Shown one piece after another: positions 7,841 to 19,206 of a DNA stretch of 25,000 nt. Under the pieces are notes generated by a model. That model was not told the DNA's origin. It was given only the letters and a program-made list of their open reading frames with translations, and did not search any database. The DNA lies in NCBI GenBank assembly GCA_012295275.1, contig CM022670.1:37862251-37887250 (forward strand). The letters run 5' to 3'. Source of the DNA: Chrysomallon squamiferum. Taxonomy: Eukaryota; Mollusca; Gastropoda; Neomphalida; Peltospiridae. Made by a program: the position numbers and the translations under genes. Each line of letters starts with the position of its first letter. The first letter of the stretch is position 1.

Positions 7841-7860
7841 TCTTGTCTTTCTTCGAGTAG

Positions 7861-8323
7861 ACTTTCTCCCATTCACTGTAACAGCTGACGTCGTGTTTAT
7901 TACAAATGAAAAGTTGTCAGGGTGTGCTATACAGGCATGAATCGAAGGTCAAAAGGCTTACTAAACGCTGGTAATCTACACACGTACAAAAATATTTCGT
8001 TATTTTTATTATTTATTTCCTCTTTGAAAACATTTCATGATGAAAAAGTAAATGCTTGCCTTTGATACAGTGACACTGTTATTTTTACTTTCGACCATCA
8101 GCAACGCACAGTGGTCATAATTATTATTTTATCACAGTCCGACTGCTTATAGTTTTCGATTTATGAATTTATTTCTGAATTGCATATAAAACTGCTTTCG
8201 TCGTCCGTCCGTCGAATGATGCAATTATGTATTGAGAAACCGACATCTGTAATTCACTGAAATAGAACCTTTACATAGGTTTATACGGTGACCTGTTAAG
8301 GGATTTCGATGATGCTTCCATAG
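7861..8323 (+). other. Unit spacer upstream of tRNA-Asp (described for unit 1, conserved in all)
   Basis: The ~460 bases before each tRNA hold no recognisable gene. Conserved features are a palindrome-like ACAGTG-A-CACTGT, a GCATATAAAAC TATA-like element about 140 bases upstream of the tRNA, and an inverted repeat AATTGCAT (8178-8185) / ATGCAATT (8219-8226) around a CGTCCGTCCGTCG-containing loop. The immediate 5' flank is GATGCTTCCATAG in every unit. No role can be assigned from sequence alone. Confidence 0.6.
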
Positions 8324-8324
8324 T

Positions 8325-8396
8325 CCCTCGGTAGTATAGTGGTGAGTATCCCCGCCTGTCACGCGGGAGACCGGGGTTCAATTCCCCGCCGGGGAG
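8325..8396 (+). tRNA. tRNA-Asp (GTC), copy 1, with an extra C at its 5' end
   Basis: Decodes GAC/GAU. The normal form in this array is 72 nt: acceptor TCCTCGG/CCGGGGA with discriminator G73, D arm GTAT..GTATC, anticodon stem CCCGC/GCGGG with loop CTGTCAC (anticodon GTC, C38 present), and T arm CGGGG-TTCAATT-CCCCG. The B box is GGTTCAATTCC, and a terminator T4 lies 7 nt downstream (8403-8406). This first copy reads TCCCTCGG instead of TCCTCGG. The 72-nt gene therefore either starts C1 opposite A72 or has a bulged acceptor base. Folding otherwise is intact, but the end pair or RNase P cleavage may suffer. Confidence 0.85.
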
Positions 8397-9403
8397 ACAA
8401 TATTTTATTTATTTATTTCGTTTCTGTTTTCGCTGACTTCATCATATCAGTGTAATATGAAACCTACATAATGACGTACGTTTCACTGACTGACTTTTAT
8501 TTGTGTCTCTCAAACTTGTGTGTCGGCTAAAACTAAATTTGAAAATGTTATGAATAACTCTTTCGTTCTGGTTAGAGATTTAATGAAGAATCTCAAAAGT
8601 GCATGGGAAATGGGCCACCTCGAGTTTTCAGTATAACGAAATGGTGCTAGAAGACACCTGAGCACGTCATTTTGACACACAGATTTGCCACGAAAAGAAA
8701 AACACAAATTTCTTTTCGAATTTGACCTCAAAGACGAGCATAAAATAAACGATCAGTATATCTGTACTTTCAAGGTTGAATTCTACATTGGGTTTGCTCT
8801 CAAAGACGCTCTGAAAAGATAAAATTGATGGGCAGTTTTTCAATATGACTTTACTGGCATCCCCTCAGTAGAATATTTAACATTTCTTCACTTCCTACGA
8901 CTATTGCTGTTCATCGTTTCTCTTGTCATTGTTCGAGTTGACTTTCTCCCATTCACTGTAACAGCTGACGTCGTGTTTATTACAAATGAAAAGTTGTCAG
9001 GGTGTGCTATACAGGCATGAATCGAAGGTCAAAAGGCTTACTAAACGCTGGTAATCTACACACGTACAAAAATATTTCGTTATTTTTATTATTTATTTCC
9101 TCTTTGAAAACATTTCATGATGAAAAAGTAAATGCTTGCCTTTGATACAGTGACACTGTTATTTTTACTTTCGACCATCAGCAACGCGCAGTGGTCATAA
9201 TTATTATTTTATCACAGTCCGACTGCTTATAGTTTTCGATTTATGAATTTATTTCTGAATTGCATATAAAACTGCTTTCGTCGTCCGTCCGTCGAATGAT
9301 GCAATTATGTATTGAGAAACCGACATCTGTAATTCACTGAAATAGAACCTTTACATAGGTTTATACGGTGACCTGTTAAGGGATTTCGATGATGCTTCCA
9401 TAG
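8397..9403. other. Unit spacer downstream of tRNA-Asp (representative of all units)
   Basis: Starts with the terminator tract ACAATATTTTATTTATTTATTTCG, then about 1 kb up to the next tRNA. An antisense open frame of 73 codons (8510-8731) recurs in most units. In other copies it is altered by indels of +3, +2 and -1 bases, and it has no recognisable domain, so I do not call it a gene. A conserved GTTTGCTCTCAAAGACGCTCTG and the ACGTACGT-containing TGACGTACGTTTCACTGACTGAC are noticeable but unexplained. Confidence 0.6.
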
Positions 9404-9475
9404 TCCTCGGTAGTATAGTGGTGAGTATCCCCGCCTGTCACGCGGGAGACCGGGGTTCAATTCCCCGCCGGGGAG
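9404..9475 (+). tRNA. tRNA-Asp (GTC), copy 2
   Basis: This is the standard 72-nt form, with all stems paired (one U4.G69 wobble in the acceptor) and the T4 terminator in ACAATATTTT just downstream. It is the reference sequence for the array. Confidence 0.98.
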
Positions 9476-10484
9476 ACAATATTTTATTTATTTATTTCGT
9501 TTCTGTTTTCGCTGACTTCATCATATCAGTGTAATATGAAACCTACATAATGACGTACGTTTCACTGACTGACTTTTATTTGTGTCTCTCAAACTTGTGT
9601 GTCGGCTAAAACTAAATTTGAAAATGTTATGAATAACTCTTTCGTTCTGGTTAGAGATTTAATGAAGAATCTCAAAAGTGCATGGGAAATGGGCCACCTC
9701 GAGTTTTCAGTATAACGAAATGGTGCTAGAAGACACCTGAGCACGTCATTTTGACACACAGATTTGCCACGAAAAGAAAAACACAAATTTCTTTTCGAAT
9801 TTGACCTCAAAGACGAGCATAAAATAAACGATCAGTATATCTGTACTTTCAAGGTTGAATTCTACATTGGGTTTGCTCTCAAAGACGCTCTGAAAAGATA
9901 AAATTGATGGGCAGTTTTTCAATATGACTTTACTGGCATCCCCTCAGTAGAATATTTAACATTTCTTCACTTCCTACGACTATTGCTGTTCATCGTTTCT
10001 CTTGTCATTGTTCGAGTTGACTTTCTCCCATTCACTGTAACAGCTGACGTCGTGTTTATTACAAATGAAAAGTTGTCAGGGTGTGCTATACAGGCATGAA
10101 TCGAAGGTCAAAAGGCTTACTAAACGCTGGTAATCTACACACGTACAAAAATATTTCGTTATTTTTATTATTTATTTCCTCTTTGAAAACATTTCATGAT
10201 GAAAAAAAGTAAATGCTTGCCTTTGATACAGTGACACTGTTATTTTTTTTTTCGACCATCAGCAACGCGCAGTGGTCATAATTATTATTTTATCACAGTC
10301 CGACTGCTTATAGTTTTCGATTTATAAATTTATTTCTGAATTGCATATAAAACTGCTTTCGTCGTCCGTCCGTCGAATGATGCAATTATGTATTGAGAAA
10401 CCGACATCTGTAATTCACTGAAATAGAACCTTTACATAGGTTTATACGGTGACCTGTTAAGGGATTTCGATGATGCTTCCATAG

Positions 10485-10556
10485 TCCTCGGTAGTATAGT
10501 GGTGAGTATCCCCGCCTGTCACGCGGGAGACCGGGGTTCAATTCCCCGCCGGGGAG
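10485..10556 (+). tRNA. tRNA-Asp (GTC), copy 3
   Basis: Identical to copy 2 over 72 nt. The spacer that follows carries an unusual two-base variant shared only with the unit of copy 13. Confidence 0.98.
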
Positions 10557-11563
10557 ACAATATTTTATTTATTTATTTCGTTTCTGTTTTCGCTGACTTC
10601 ATCATATCAGTGTAATATGAAACCTACATAATGACGTACGTTTCACTGACTGACTTTTATTTGTGTCTCTCAAACTTGTGTGTCGGCTAAAACTAAATTT
10701 GAAAATGTTATGAATAACTCTTTCGTTCTGGTTAGAGATTTAATGAAGAATCTCAAAAGTGCATGGGAAATGGGCCACCTCGAGTTTTCAGTATAACGAA
10801 ATGGTGCTAGAAGACACCTGAGCACGTCATTTTGACACATAGATTTGCTACGAAAAGAAAAACACAAATTTCTTTTCGAATTTGACCTCAAAGACGAGCA
10901 TAAAATAAACGATCAGTATATCTGTACTTTCAAGGTTGAATTCTACATTGGGTTTGCTCTCAAAGACGCTCTGAAAAGATAAAATTGATGGGCAGTTTTT
11001 CAATATGACTTTACTGGCATCCCCTCAGTAGAATATTTAACATTTCTTCACTTCCTACGACTATTGCTGTTCATCGTTTCTCTTGTCATTGTTCGAGTTG
11101 ACTTTCTCCCATTCACTGTAACAGCTGACGTCGTGTTTATTACAAATGAAAAGTTGTCAGGGTGTGCTATACAGGCATGAATCGAAGGTCAAAAGGCTTA
11201 CTAAACGCTGGTAATCTACACACGTACAAAAATATTTCGTTATTTTTATTATTTATTTCCTCTTTGAAAACATTTCATGATGAAAAAGTAAATGCTTGCC
11301 TTTGATACAGTGACACTGTTATTTTTACTTTCGACCATCAGCAACGCGCAGTGGTCATAATTATTATTTTATCACAGTCCGACTGCTTATAGTTTTCGAT
11401 TTATGAATTTATTTCTGAATTGCATATAAAACTGCTTTCGTCGTCCGTCCGTCGAATGATGCAATTATGTATTGAGAAACCGACATCTGTAATTCACTGA
11501 AATAGAACCTTTACATAGGTTTATACGGTGACCTGTTAAGGGATTTCGATGATGCTTCCATAG

Positions 11564-11635
11564 TCCTCGGTAGTATAGTGGTGAGTATCCCCGCCTGTCA
11601 CGCGGGAGACCGGGGTTCAATTCCCCGCCGGGGAG
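11564..11635 (+). tRNA. tRNA-Asp (GTC), copy 4
   Basis: Identical to copy 2. Its downstream spacer has a 3-base expansion of an A-run at about 11936-11944. Confidence 0.98.
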
Positions 11636-12647
11636 ACAATATTTTATTTATTTATTTCGTTTCTGTTTTCGCTGACTTCATCATATCAGTGTAATATGAA
11701 ACCTACATAATGACGTACGTTTCACTGACTGACTTTTATTTGTGTCTCTCAAACTTGTGTGTCGGCTAAAACTAAATTTGAAAATGTTATGAATAACTCT
11801 TTCGTTCTGGTTAGAGATTTAATGAAGAATCTCAAAAGTGCATGGGAAATGGGCCACCTCGAGTTTTCAGTATAACGAAATGGTGCTAGAAGACACCTGA
11901 GCACGTCATTTTGACACACAGATTTGCCACGAAAAGAAAAAAAACACAAATTTCTTTTCGAATTTGACCTCAAAGACGAGCATAAAATAAACGATCAGTA
12001 TATCTGTACTTTCAAGGTTGAATTCTACATTGGGTTTGCTCTCAAAGACGCTCTGAAAAGATAAAATTGATGGGCAGTTTTTCAATATGACTTTACTGGC
12101 ATCCCCTCAGTAGAATATTTAACATTTCTTCACTTCCTACGACTATTGCTGTTCATCGTTTCTCTTGTCATTGTTCGAGTTGACTTTCTCCCATTCACTG
12201 TAACAGCTGACGTCGTGTTTATTACAAATGAAAAGTTGTCAGGGTGTGCTATACAGGCATGAATCGAAGGTCAAAAGGCTTACTAAACGCTGGTAATCTA
12301 CACACGTACAAAAATATTTCGTTATTTTTATTATTTATTTCCTCTTTGAAAACATTTCATGATGAAAAAGTAAATGCTTGCCTTTGATACAGTGACACTG
12401 TTATTTTTACTTTCGACCATCAGCAACGCGCAGTGGTCATAATTATTATTTTTTATCACAGTCCGACTGCTTATAGTTTTCGATTTATAAATTTATTTCT
12501 GAATTGCATATAAAACTGCTTTCGTCGTCCGTCCGTCGAATGATGCAATTATGTATTGAGAAACCGACATCTGTAATTCACTGAAATAGAACCTTTACAT
12601 AGGTTTATACGGTGACCTGTTAAGGGATTTCGATGATGCTTCCATAG

Positions 12648-12719
12648 TCCTCGGTAGTATAGTGGTGAGTATCCCCGCCTGTCACGCGGGAGACCGGGGT
12701 TCAATTCCCCGCCGGGGAG
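12648..12719 (+). tRNA. tRNA-Asp (GTC), copy 5
   Basis: Identical to copy 2. The upstream spacer has extra T in a homopolymer near 12450, which gives the 1084-base step before it. Confidence 0.98.
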
Positions 12720-13727
12720 ACAATATTTTATTTATTTATTTCGTTTCTGTTTTCGCTGACTTCATCATATCAGTGTAATATGAAACCTACATAATGACGT
12801 ACGTTTCACTGACTGACTTTTATTTGTGTCTCTCAAACTTGTGTGTCGGCTAAAACTAAATTTGAAAATGTTATGAATAACTCTTTCGTTCTGGTTAGAG
12901 ATTTAATGAAGAATCTCAAAAGTGCATGGGAAATGGGCCACCTCGAGTTTTCAGTATAACGAAATGGTGCTAGAAGACACCTGAGCACGTCATTTTGACA
13001 CACAGATTTGCCACGAAAAGAAAAACACAAATTTCTTTTCGAATTTGACCTCAAAGACGAGCATAAAATAAACGATCAGTATATCTGTACTTTCAAGGTT
13101 GAATTCTACATTGGGTTTGCTCTCAAAGACGCTCTGAAAAGATAAAATTGATGGGCAGTTTTTCAATATGACTTTACTGGCATCCCCTCAGTAGAATATT
13201 TAACATTTCTTCACTTCCTACGACTATTGCTGTTCATCGTTTCTCTTGTCATTGTTCGAGTTGACTTTCTCCCATTCACTGTAACAGCTGACGTCGTGTT
13301 TATTACAAATGAAAAGTTGTCAGGGTGTGCTATACAGGCATGAATCGAAGGTCAAAAGGCTTACTAAACGCTGGTAATCTACACACGTACAAAAATATTT
13401 CGTTATTTTTATTATTTATTTCCTCTTTGAAAACATTTCATGATGAAAAAAAAAAATGCTTGCCTTTGATACAGTGACACTGTTATTTTTACTTTCGACC
13501 ATCAGCAACGCGCAGTGGTCATAATTATTATTTTATCACAGTCCGACTGCTTATAGTTTTCGATTTATGAATTTATTTCTGAATTGCATATAAAACTGCT
13601 TTCGTCGTCCGTCCGTCGAATGATGCAATTATGTATTGAGAAACCGACATCTGTAATTCACTGAAATAGAACCTTTACATAGGTTTATACGGTGACCTGT
13701 TAAGGGATTTCGATGATGCTTCCATAG

Positions 13728-13803
13728 TCCTCGGTAGTATAGTGGTGGTGTAGTATCCCCGCCTGTCACGCGGGAGACCGGGGTTCAATTCCCCGCCGGG
13801 GAG
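13728..13803 (+). tRNA. tRNA-Asp (GTC), copy 6, with a 4-base D-loop insertion
   Basis: 76 nt instead of 72. AGTGGTGAGTATCC is replaced by AGTGGTGGTGTAGTATCC, which looks like local duplication of GGTG/TGGT. The D stem can still pair, but the D loop is four bases longer, and the insertion falls within the A-box to D-loop region. Acceptor, anticodon and T arms are unchanged. Probably less active or a pseudogene, or an assembly error. Confidence 0.75.
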
Positions 13804-14815
13804 ACAATATTTTATTTATTTATTTCGTTTCTGTTTTCGCTGACTTCATCATATCAGTGTAATATGAAACCTACATAATGACGTACGTTTCACTGACTGA
13901 CTTTTATTTGTGTCTCTCAAACTTGTGTGTCGGCTAAAACTAAATTTGAAAATGTTATGAATAACTCTTTCGTTCTGGTTAGAGATTTAATGAAGAATCT
14001 CAAAAGTGCATGGGAAATGGGCCACCTCGAGTTTTCAGTATAACGAAATGGTGCTAGAAGACACCTGAGCACGTCATTTTGACACACAGATTTGCCACGA
14101 AAAGAAAAACACAAATTTCTTTTCGAATTTGACCTCAAAGACGAGCATAAAATAAACGATCAGTATATCTGTACTTTCAAGGTTGAATTCTACATTGGGT
14201 TTGCTCTCAAAGACGCTCTGAAAAGATAAAATTGATGGGCAGTTTTTCAATATGACTTACTGGCATCCCCTCAGTAGAATATTTAACATTTCTTCACTTC
14301 CTACGACTATTGCTGTTCATCGTTTCTCTTGTCATTGTTCGAGTTGACTTTCTCCCATTCACTGTAACAGCTGACGTCGTGTTTATTACAAATGAAAAGT
14401 TGTCAGGGTGTGCTATACAGGCATGAATCGAAGGTCAAAAGGCTTACTAAACGCTGGTAATCTACACACGTACAAAAAAATATTTCGTTATTTTTATTAT
14501 TTATTTCCTCTTTGAAAACATTTCATGATGAAAAAGTAAATGCTTGCCTTTGATACAGTGACACTGTTATTTTTTTTACTTTCGACCATCAGCAACGCGC
14601 AGTGGTCATAATTATTATTTTATCACAGTCCGACTGCTTATAGTTTTCGATTTATAAAATTTATTTCTGAATTGCATATAAAACTGCTTTCGTCGTCCGT
14701 CCGTCGAATGATGCAATTATGTATTGAGAAACCGACATCTGTAATTCACTGAAATAGAACCTTTACATAGGTTTATACGGTGACCTGTTAAGGGATTTCG
14801 ATGATGCTTCCATAG

Positions 14816-14887
14816 TCCTCGGTAGTATAGTGGTGAGTATCCCCGCCTGTCACGCGGGAGACCGGGGTTCAATTCCCCGCCGGGGAG
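14816..14887 (+). tRNA. tRNA-Asp (GTC), copy 7
   Basis: Identical to copy 2. It is preceded by the longest step of the array (1088 bases), caused by the insertion in copy 6 and added bases in spacer A/T runs near 14476, 14575 and 14657. Confidence 0.98.
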
Positions 14888-15894
14888 ACAATATTTTATT
14901 TATTTATTTCGTTTCTGTTTTCGCTGACTTCATCATATCAGTGTAATATGAAACCTACATAATGACGTACGTTTCACTGACTGACTTTTATTTGTGTCTC
15001 TCAAACTTGTGTGTCGGCTAAAACTAAATTTGAAAATGTTATGAATAACTCTTTCGTTCTGGTTAGAGATTTAATGAAGAATCTCAAAAGTGCATGGGAA
15101 ATGGGCCACCTCGAGTTTTCAGTATAACGAAATGGTGCTAGAAGACACCTGAGCACGTCATTTTGACACACAGATTTGCCACGAAAAGAAAAACACAAAT
15201 TTCTTTTCGAATTTGACCTCAAAGACGAGCATAAAATAAACGATCAGTATATCTGTACTTTCAAGGTTGAATTCTACATTGGGTTTGCTCTCAAAGACGC
15301 TCTGAAAAGATAAAATTGATGGGCAGTTTTTCAATATGACTTTACTGGCATCCCCTCAGTAGAATATTTAACATTTCTTCACTTCCTACGACTATTGCTG
15401 TTCATCGTTTCTCTTGTCATTGTTCGAGTTGACTTTCTCCCATTCACTGTAACAGCTGACGTCGTGTTTATTACAAATGAAAAGTTGTCAGGGTGTGCTA
15501 TACAGGCATGAATCGAAGGTCAAAAGGCTTACTAAACGCTGGTAATCTACACACGTACAAAAATATTTCGTTATTTTTATTATTTATTTCCTCTTTGAAA
15601 ACATTTCATGATGAAAAAGTAAATGCTTGCCTTTGATACAGTGACACTGTTATTTTTACTTTCGACCATCAGCAACGCGCAGTGGTCATAATTATTATTT
15701 TATCACAGTCCGACTGCTTATAGTTTTCGATTTATAAATTTATTTCTGAATTGCATATAAAACTGCTTTCGTCGTCCGTCCGTCGAATGATGCAATTATG
15801 TATTGAGAAACCGACATCTGTAATTCACTGAAATAGAACCTTTACATAGGTTTATACGGTGACCTGTTAAGGGATTTCGATGATGCTTCCATAG

Positions 15895-15966
15895 TCCTCG
15901 GTAGTATAGTGGTGAGTATCCCCGCCTGTCACGCGGGAGACCGGGGTTCAATTCCCCGCCGGGGAG
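15895..15966 (+). tRNA. tRNA-Asp (GTC), copy 8
   Basis: Identical to copy 2. Its downstream spacer is the first to carry the distal-type base A in CTCAAAAATGCATG (16165-16178) and has a 2-base T insertion near 16257. That insertion merges the antisense frame into a 111-codon one. Confidence 0.98.
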
Positions 15967-16975
15967 ACAATATTTTATTTATTTATTTCGTTTCTGTTTT
16001 CGCTGACTTCATCATATCAGTGTAATATGAAACCTACATAATGACGTACGTTTCACTGACTGACTTTTATTTGTGTCTCTCAAACTTGTGTGTCGGCTAA
16101 AACTAAATTTGAAAATGTTATGAATAACTCTTTCGTTCTGGTTAGAGATTTAATGAAGAATCTCAAAAATGCATGGGAAATGGGCCACCTCGAGTTTTCA
16201 GTATAACGAAATGGTGCTAGAAGACACCTGAGCACGTCATTTTGACACACAGATTTTTGCCACGAAAAGAAAAACACAAATTTCTTTTCGAATTTGACCT
16301 CAAAGACGAGCATAAAATAAACGATCAGTATATCTGTACTTTCAAGGTTGAATTCTACATTGGGTTTGCTCTCAAAGACGCTCTGAAAAGATAAAATTGA
16401 TGGGCAGTTTTTCAATATGACTTTACTGGCATCCCCTCAGTAGAATATTTAACATTTCTTCACTTCCTACGACTATTGCTGTTCATCGTTTCTCTTGTCA
16501 TTGTTCGAGTTGACTTTCTCCCATTCACTGTAACAGCTGACGTCGTGTTTATTACAAATGAAAAGTTGTCAGGGTGTGCTATACAGGCATGAATCGAAGG
16601 TCAAAAGGCTTACTAAACGCTGGTAATCTACACACGTACAAAAATATTTCGTTATTTTTATTATTTATTTCCTCTTTGAAAACATTTCATGATGAAAAAA
16701 AAAATGCTTGCCTTTGATACAGTGACACTGTTATTTTTACTTTCGACCATCAGCAACGCACAGTGGTCATAATTATTATTTTATCACAGTCCGACTGCTT
16801 ATAGTTTTCGATTTATAAATTTATTTCTGAATTGCATATAAAACTGCTTTCGTCGTCCGTCCGTCGAATGATGCAATTATGTATTGAGAAACCGACATCT
16901 GTAATTCACTGAAATAGAACCTTTACATAGGTTTATACGGTGACCTGTTAAGGGATTTCGATGATGCTTCCATAG

Positions 16976-17047
16976 TCCTCGGTAGTATAGTGGTGAGTAT
17001 CCCCGCCTGTCACGCGGGAGACCGGGGTTCAATTCCCCGCCGGGGAG
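16976..17047 (+). tRNA. tRNA-Asp (GTC), copy 9
   Basis: Identical to copy 2. Its downstream spacer is mixed: distal-type CGGCTGAAAC and TTGCTACG, but proximal-type ACCTACATAATG and GTGTCTCTC. Confidence 0.98.
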
Positions 17048-18056
17048 ACAATATTTTATTTATTTATTTCGTTTCTGTTTTCGCTGACTTCATCATATCA
17101 GTGTAATATGAAACCTACATAATGACGTACGTTTCACTGACTGACTTTTATTTGTGTCTCTCAAACTTGTGTGTCGGCTGAAACTAAATTTGAAAATGTT
17201 ATGAATAACTCTTTCGTTCTGGTTAGAGATTTAATGAAGAATCTCAAAAATGTGCATGGGGAAATGGGCCACCTCGAGTTTTCAGTATAACGAAATGGTG
17301 CTAGAAGACACCTGAGCACGTCATTTTGACACACAGATTTGCTACGAAAAGAAAAACACAAATTTCTTTTCGAATTTGACCTCAAAGACGAGCATAAAAT
17401 AAACGATCAGTATATCTGTACTTTCAAGGTTGAATTCTACATTGGGTTTGCTCTCAAAGACGCTCTGAAAAGATAAAATTGATGGGCAGTTTTTCAATAT
17501 GACTTTACTGGCATCCCCTCAGTAGAATATTTAACATTTCTTCACTTCCTACGACTATTGCTGTTCATCGTTTCTCTTGTCATTGTTCGAGTTGACTTTC
17601 TCCCATTCACTGTAACAGCTGACGTCGTGTTTATTACAAATGAAAAGTTGTCAGGGTGTGCTATACAGGCATGAATCGAAGGTCAAAAGGCTTACTAAAC
17701 GCTGGTAATCTACACACGTACAAAAATATTTCGTTATTTTTATTATTTATTTCCTCTTTGAAACATTTCATGATGAAAAAGTAAATGCTTGCCTTTGATA
17801 CAGTGACACTGTTATTTTTACTTTCGACCATCAGCAACGCACAGTGGTCATAATTATTATTTTATCACAGTCCGACTGCTTATAGTTTTCGATTTATAAA
17901 TTTATTTCTGAATTGCATATAAAACTGCTTTCGTCGTCCGTCCGTCGAATGATGCAATTATGTATTGAGAAACCGACATCTGTAATTCACTGAAATAGAA
18001 CCTTTACATAGGTTTATACGGTGACCTGTTAAGGGATTTCGATGATGCTTCCATAG

Positions 18057-18128
18057 TCCTCGGTAGTATAGTGGTGAGTATCCCCGCCTGTCACGCGGGA
18101 GACCGGGGTTCAATTCCCCGCCGGGGAG
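18057..18128 (+). tRNA. tRNA-Asp (GTC), copy 10
   Basis: Identical to copy 2. It is followed by the first fully distal-type spacer (ACCTACCTAATG, GTGTCCCTC, CGGCTGAAAC, TTACGAATG). Confidence 0.98.
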
Positions 18129-19135
18129 ACAATATTTTATTTATTTATTTCGTTTCTGTTTTCGCTGACTTCATCATATCAGTGTAATATGAAACCTACC
18201 TAATGACGTACGTTTCACTGACTGACTTTTATTTGTGTCCCTCAAACTTGTGTGTCGGCTGAAACTAAATTTGAAAATGTTATGAATAACTCTTTCGTTC
18301 TGGTTAGAGATTTAATGAAGAATCTCAAAAATGCATGGGAAATGGGCCACCTCGAGTTTTCAGTATAACGAAATGGTGCTAGAAGACACCTGAGCACGTC
18401 ATTTTGACACACAGATTTGCTACGAAAAGAAAAACACAAATTTCTTTTCGAATTTGACCTCAAAGACGAGCATAAAATAAACGATCAGTATATCTGTACT
18501 TTCAAGGTTGAATTCTACATTGGGTTTGCTCTCAAAGACGCTCTGAAAAGATAAAATTGATGGGCAGTTTTTCAATATGACTTTACTGGCATCCCCTCAG
18601 TAGAATATTTAACATTTCTTCACTTCCTACGACTATTGCTGTTCATCGTTTCTCTTGTCATTGTTCGAGTTGACTTTCTCCCATTCACTGTAACAGCTGA
18701 CGTCGTGTTTATTACGAATGAAAAGTTGTCAGGGTGTGCTATACAGGCATGAATTGAAGGTCAAAAGGCTTACTAAACGCTGGTAATCTACACACGTACA
18801 AAAATATTTCGTTATTTTTATTATTTATTTCCTCTTTGAAAACATTTCATGATGAAAAAGTAAATGCTTGCCTTTGATACAGTGACACTGTTATTTTTAC
18901 TTTCGACCATCAGCAACGCACAGTGGTCATAATTATTATTTTATCACAGTCCGACTGCTTATAGTTTTCGATTTATAAATTTATTTCTGAATTGCATATA
19001 AAACTGCTTTCGTCGTCCGTCCGTCGAATGATGCAATTATGTATTGAGAAACCGACATCTGTAATTCACTGAAATAGAACCTTTACATAGGTTTATACGG
19101 TGACCTGTTAAGGGATTTCGATGATGCTTCCATAG

Positions 19136-19206
19136 TCCTCGGTAGTATAGTGGTGAGTATCCCCGCCTGTCACGCGGGAGACCGGGGTTCAATTCCCGCC
19201 GGGGAG
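19136..19206 (+). tRNA. tRNA-Asp (GTC), copy 11, with a one-base deletion in the T arm
   Basis: 71 nt. TTCAATTCCCCGCC has become TTCAATTCCCGCC, so one C of the T-stem 3' strand is lost. The five-pair T stem cannot form in register with the seven-pair acceptor stem. The B box GGTTCAATTCC remains, so transcription may continue, but a stable tRNA is unlikely. A sequencing or assembly slip in a C-run is a possible alternative. Confidence 0.7.

Noticed and set aside
16080-16415. 111-codon antisense open frame in the unit of copy 8
   Set aside because: Made by a 2-base T insertion that joins the recurrent 73-codon frame to another frame; found in one unit only.
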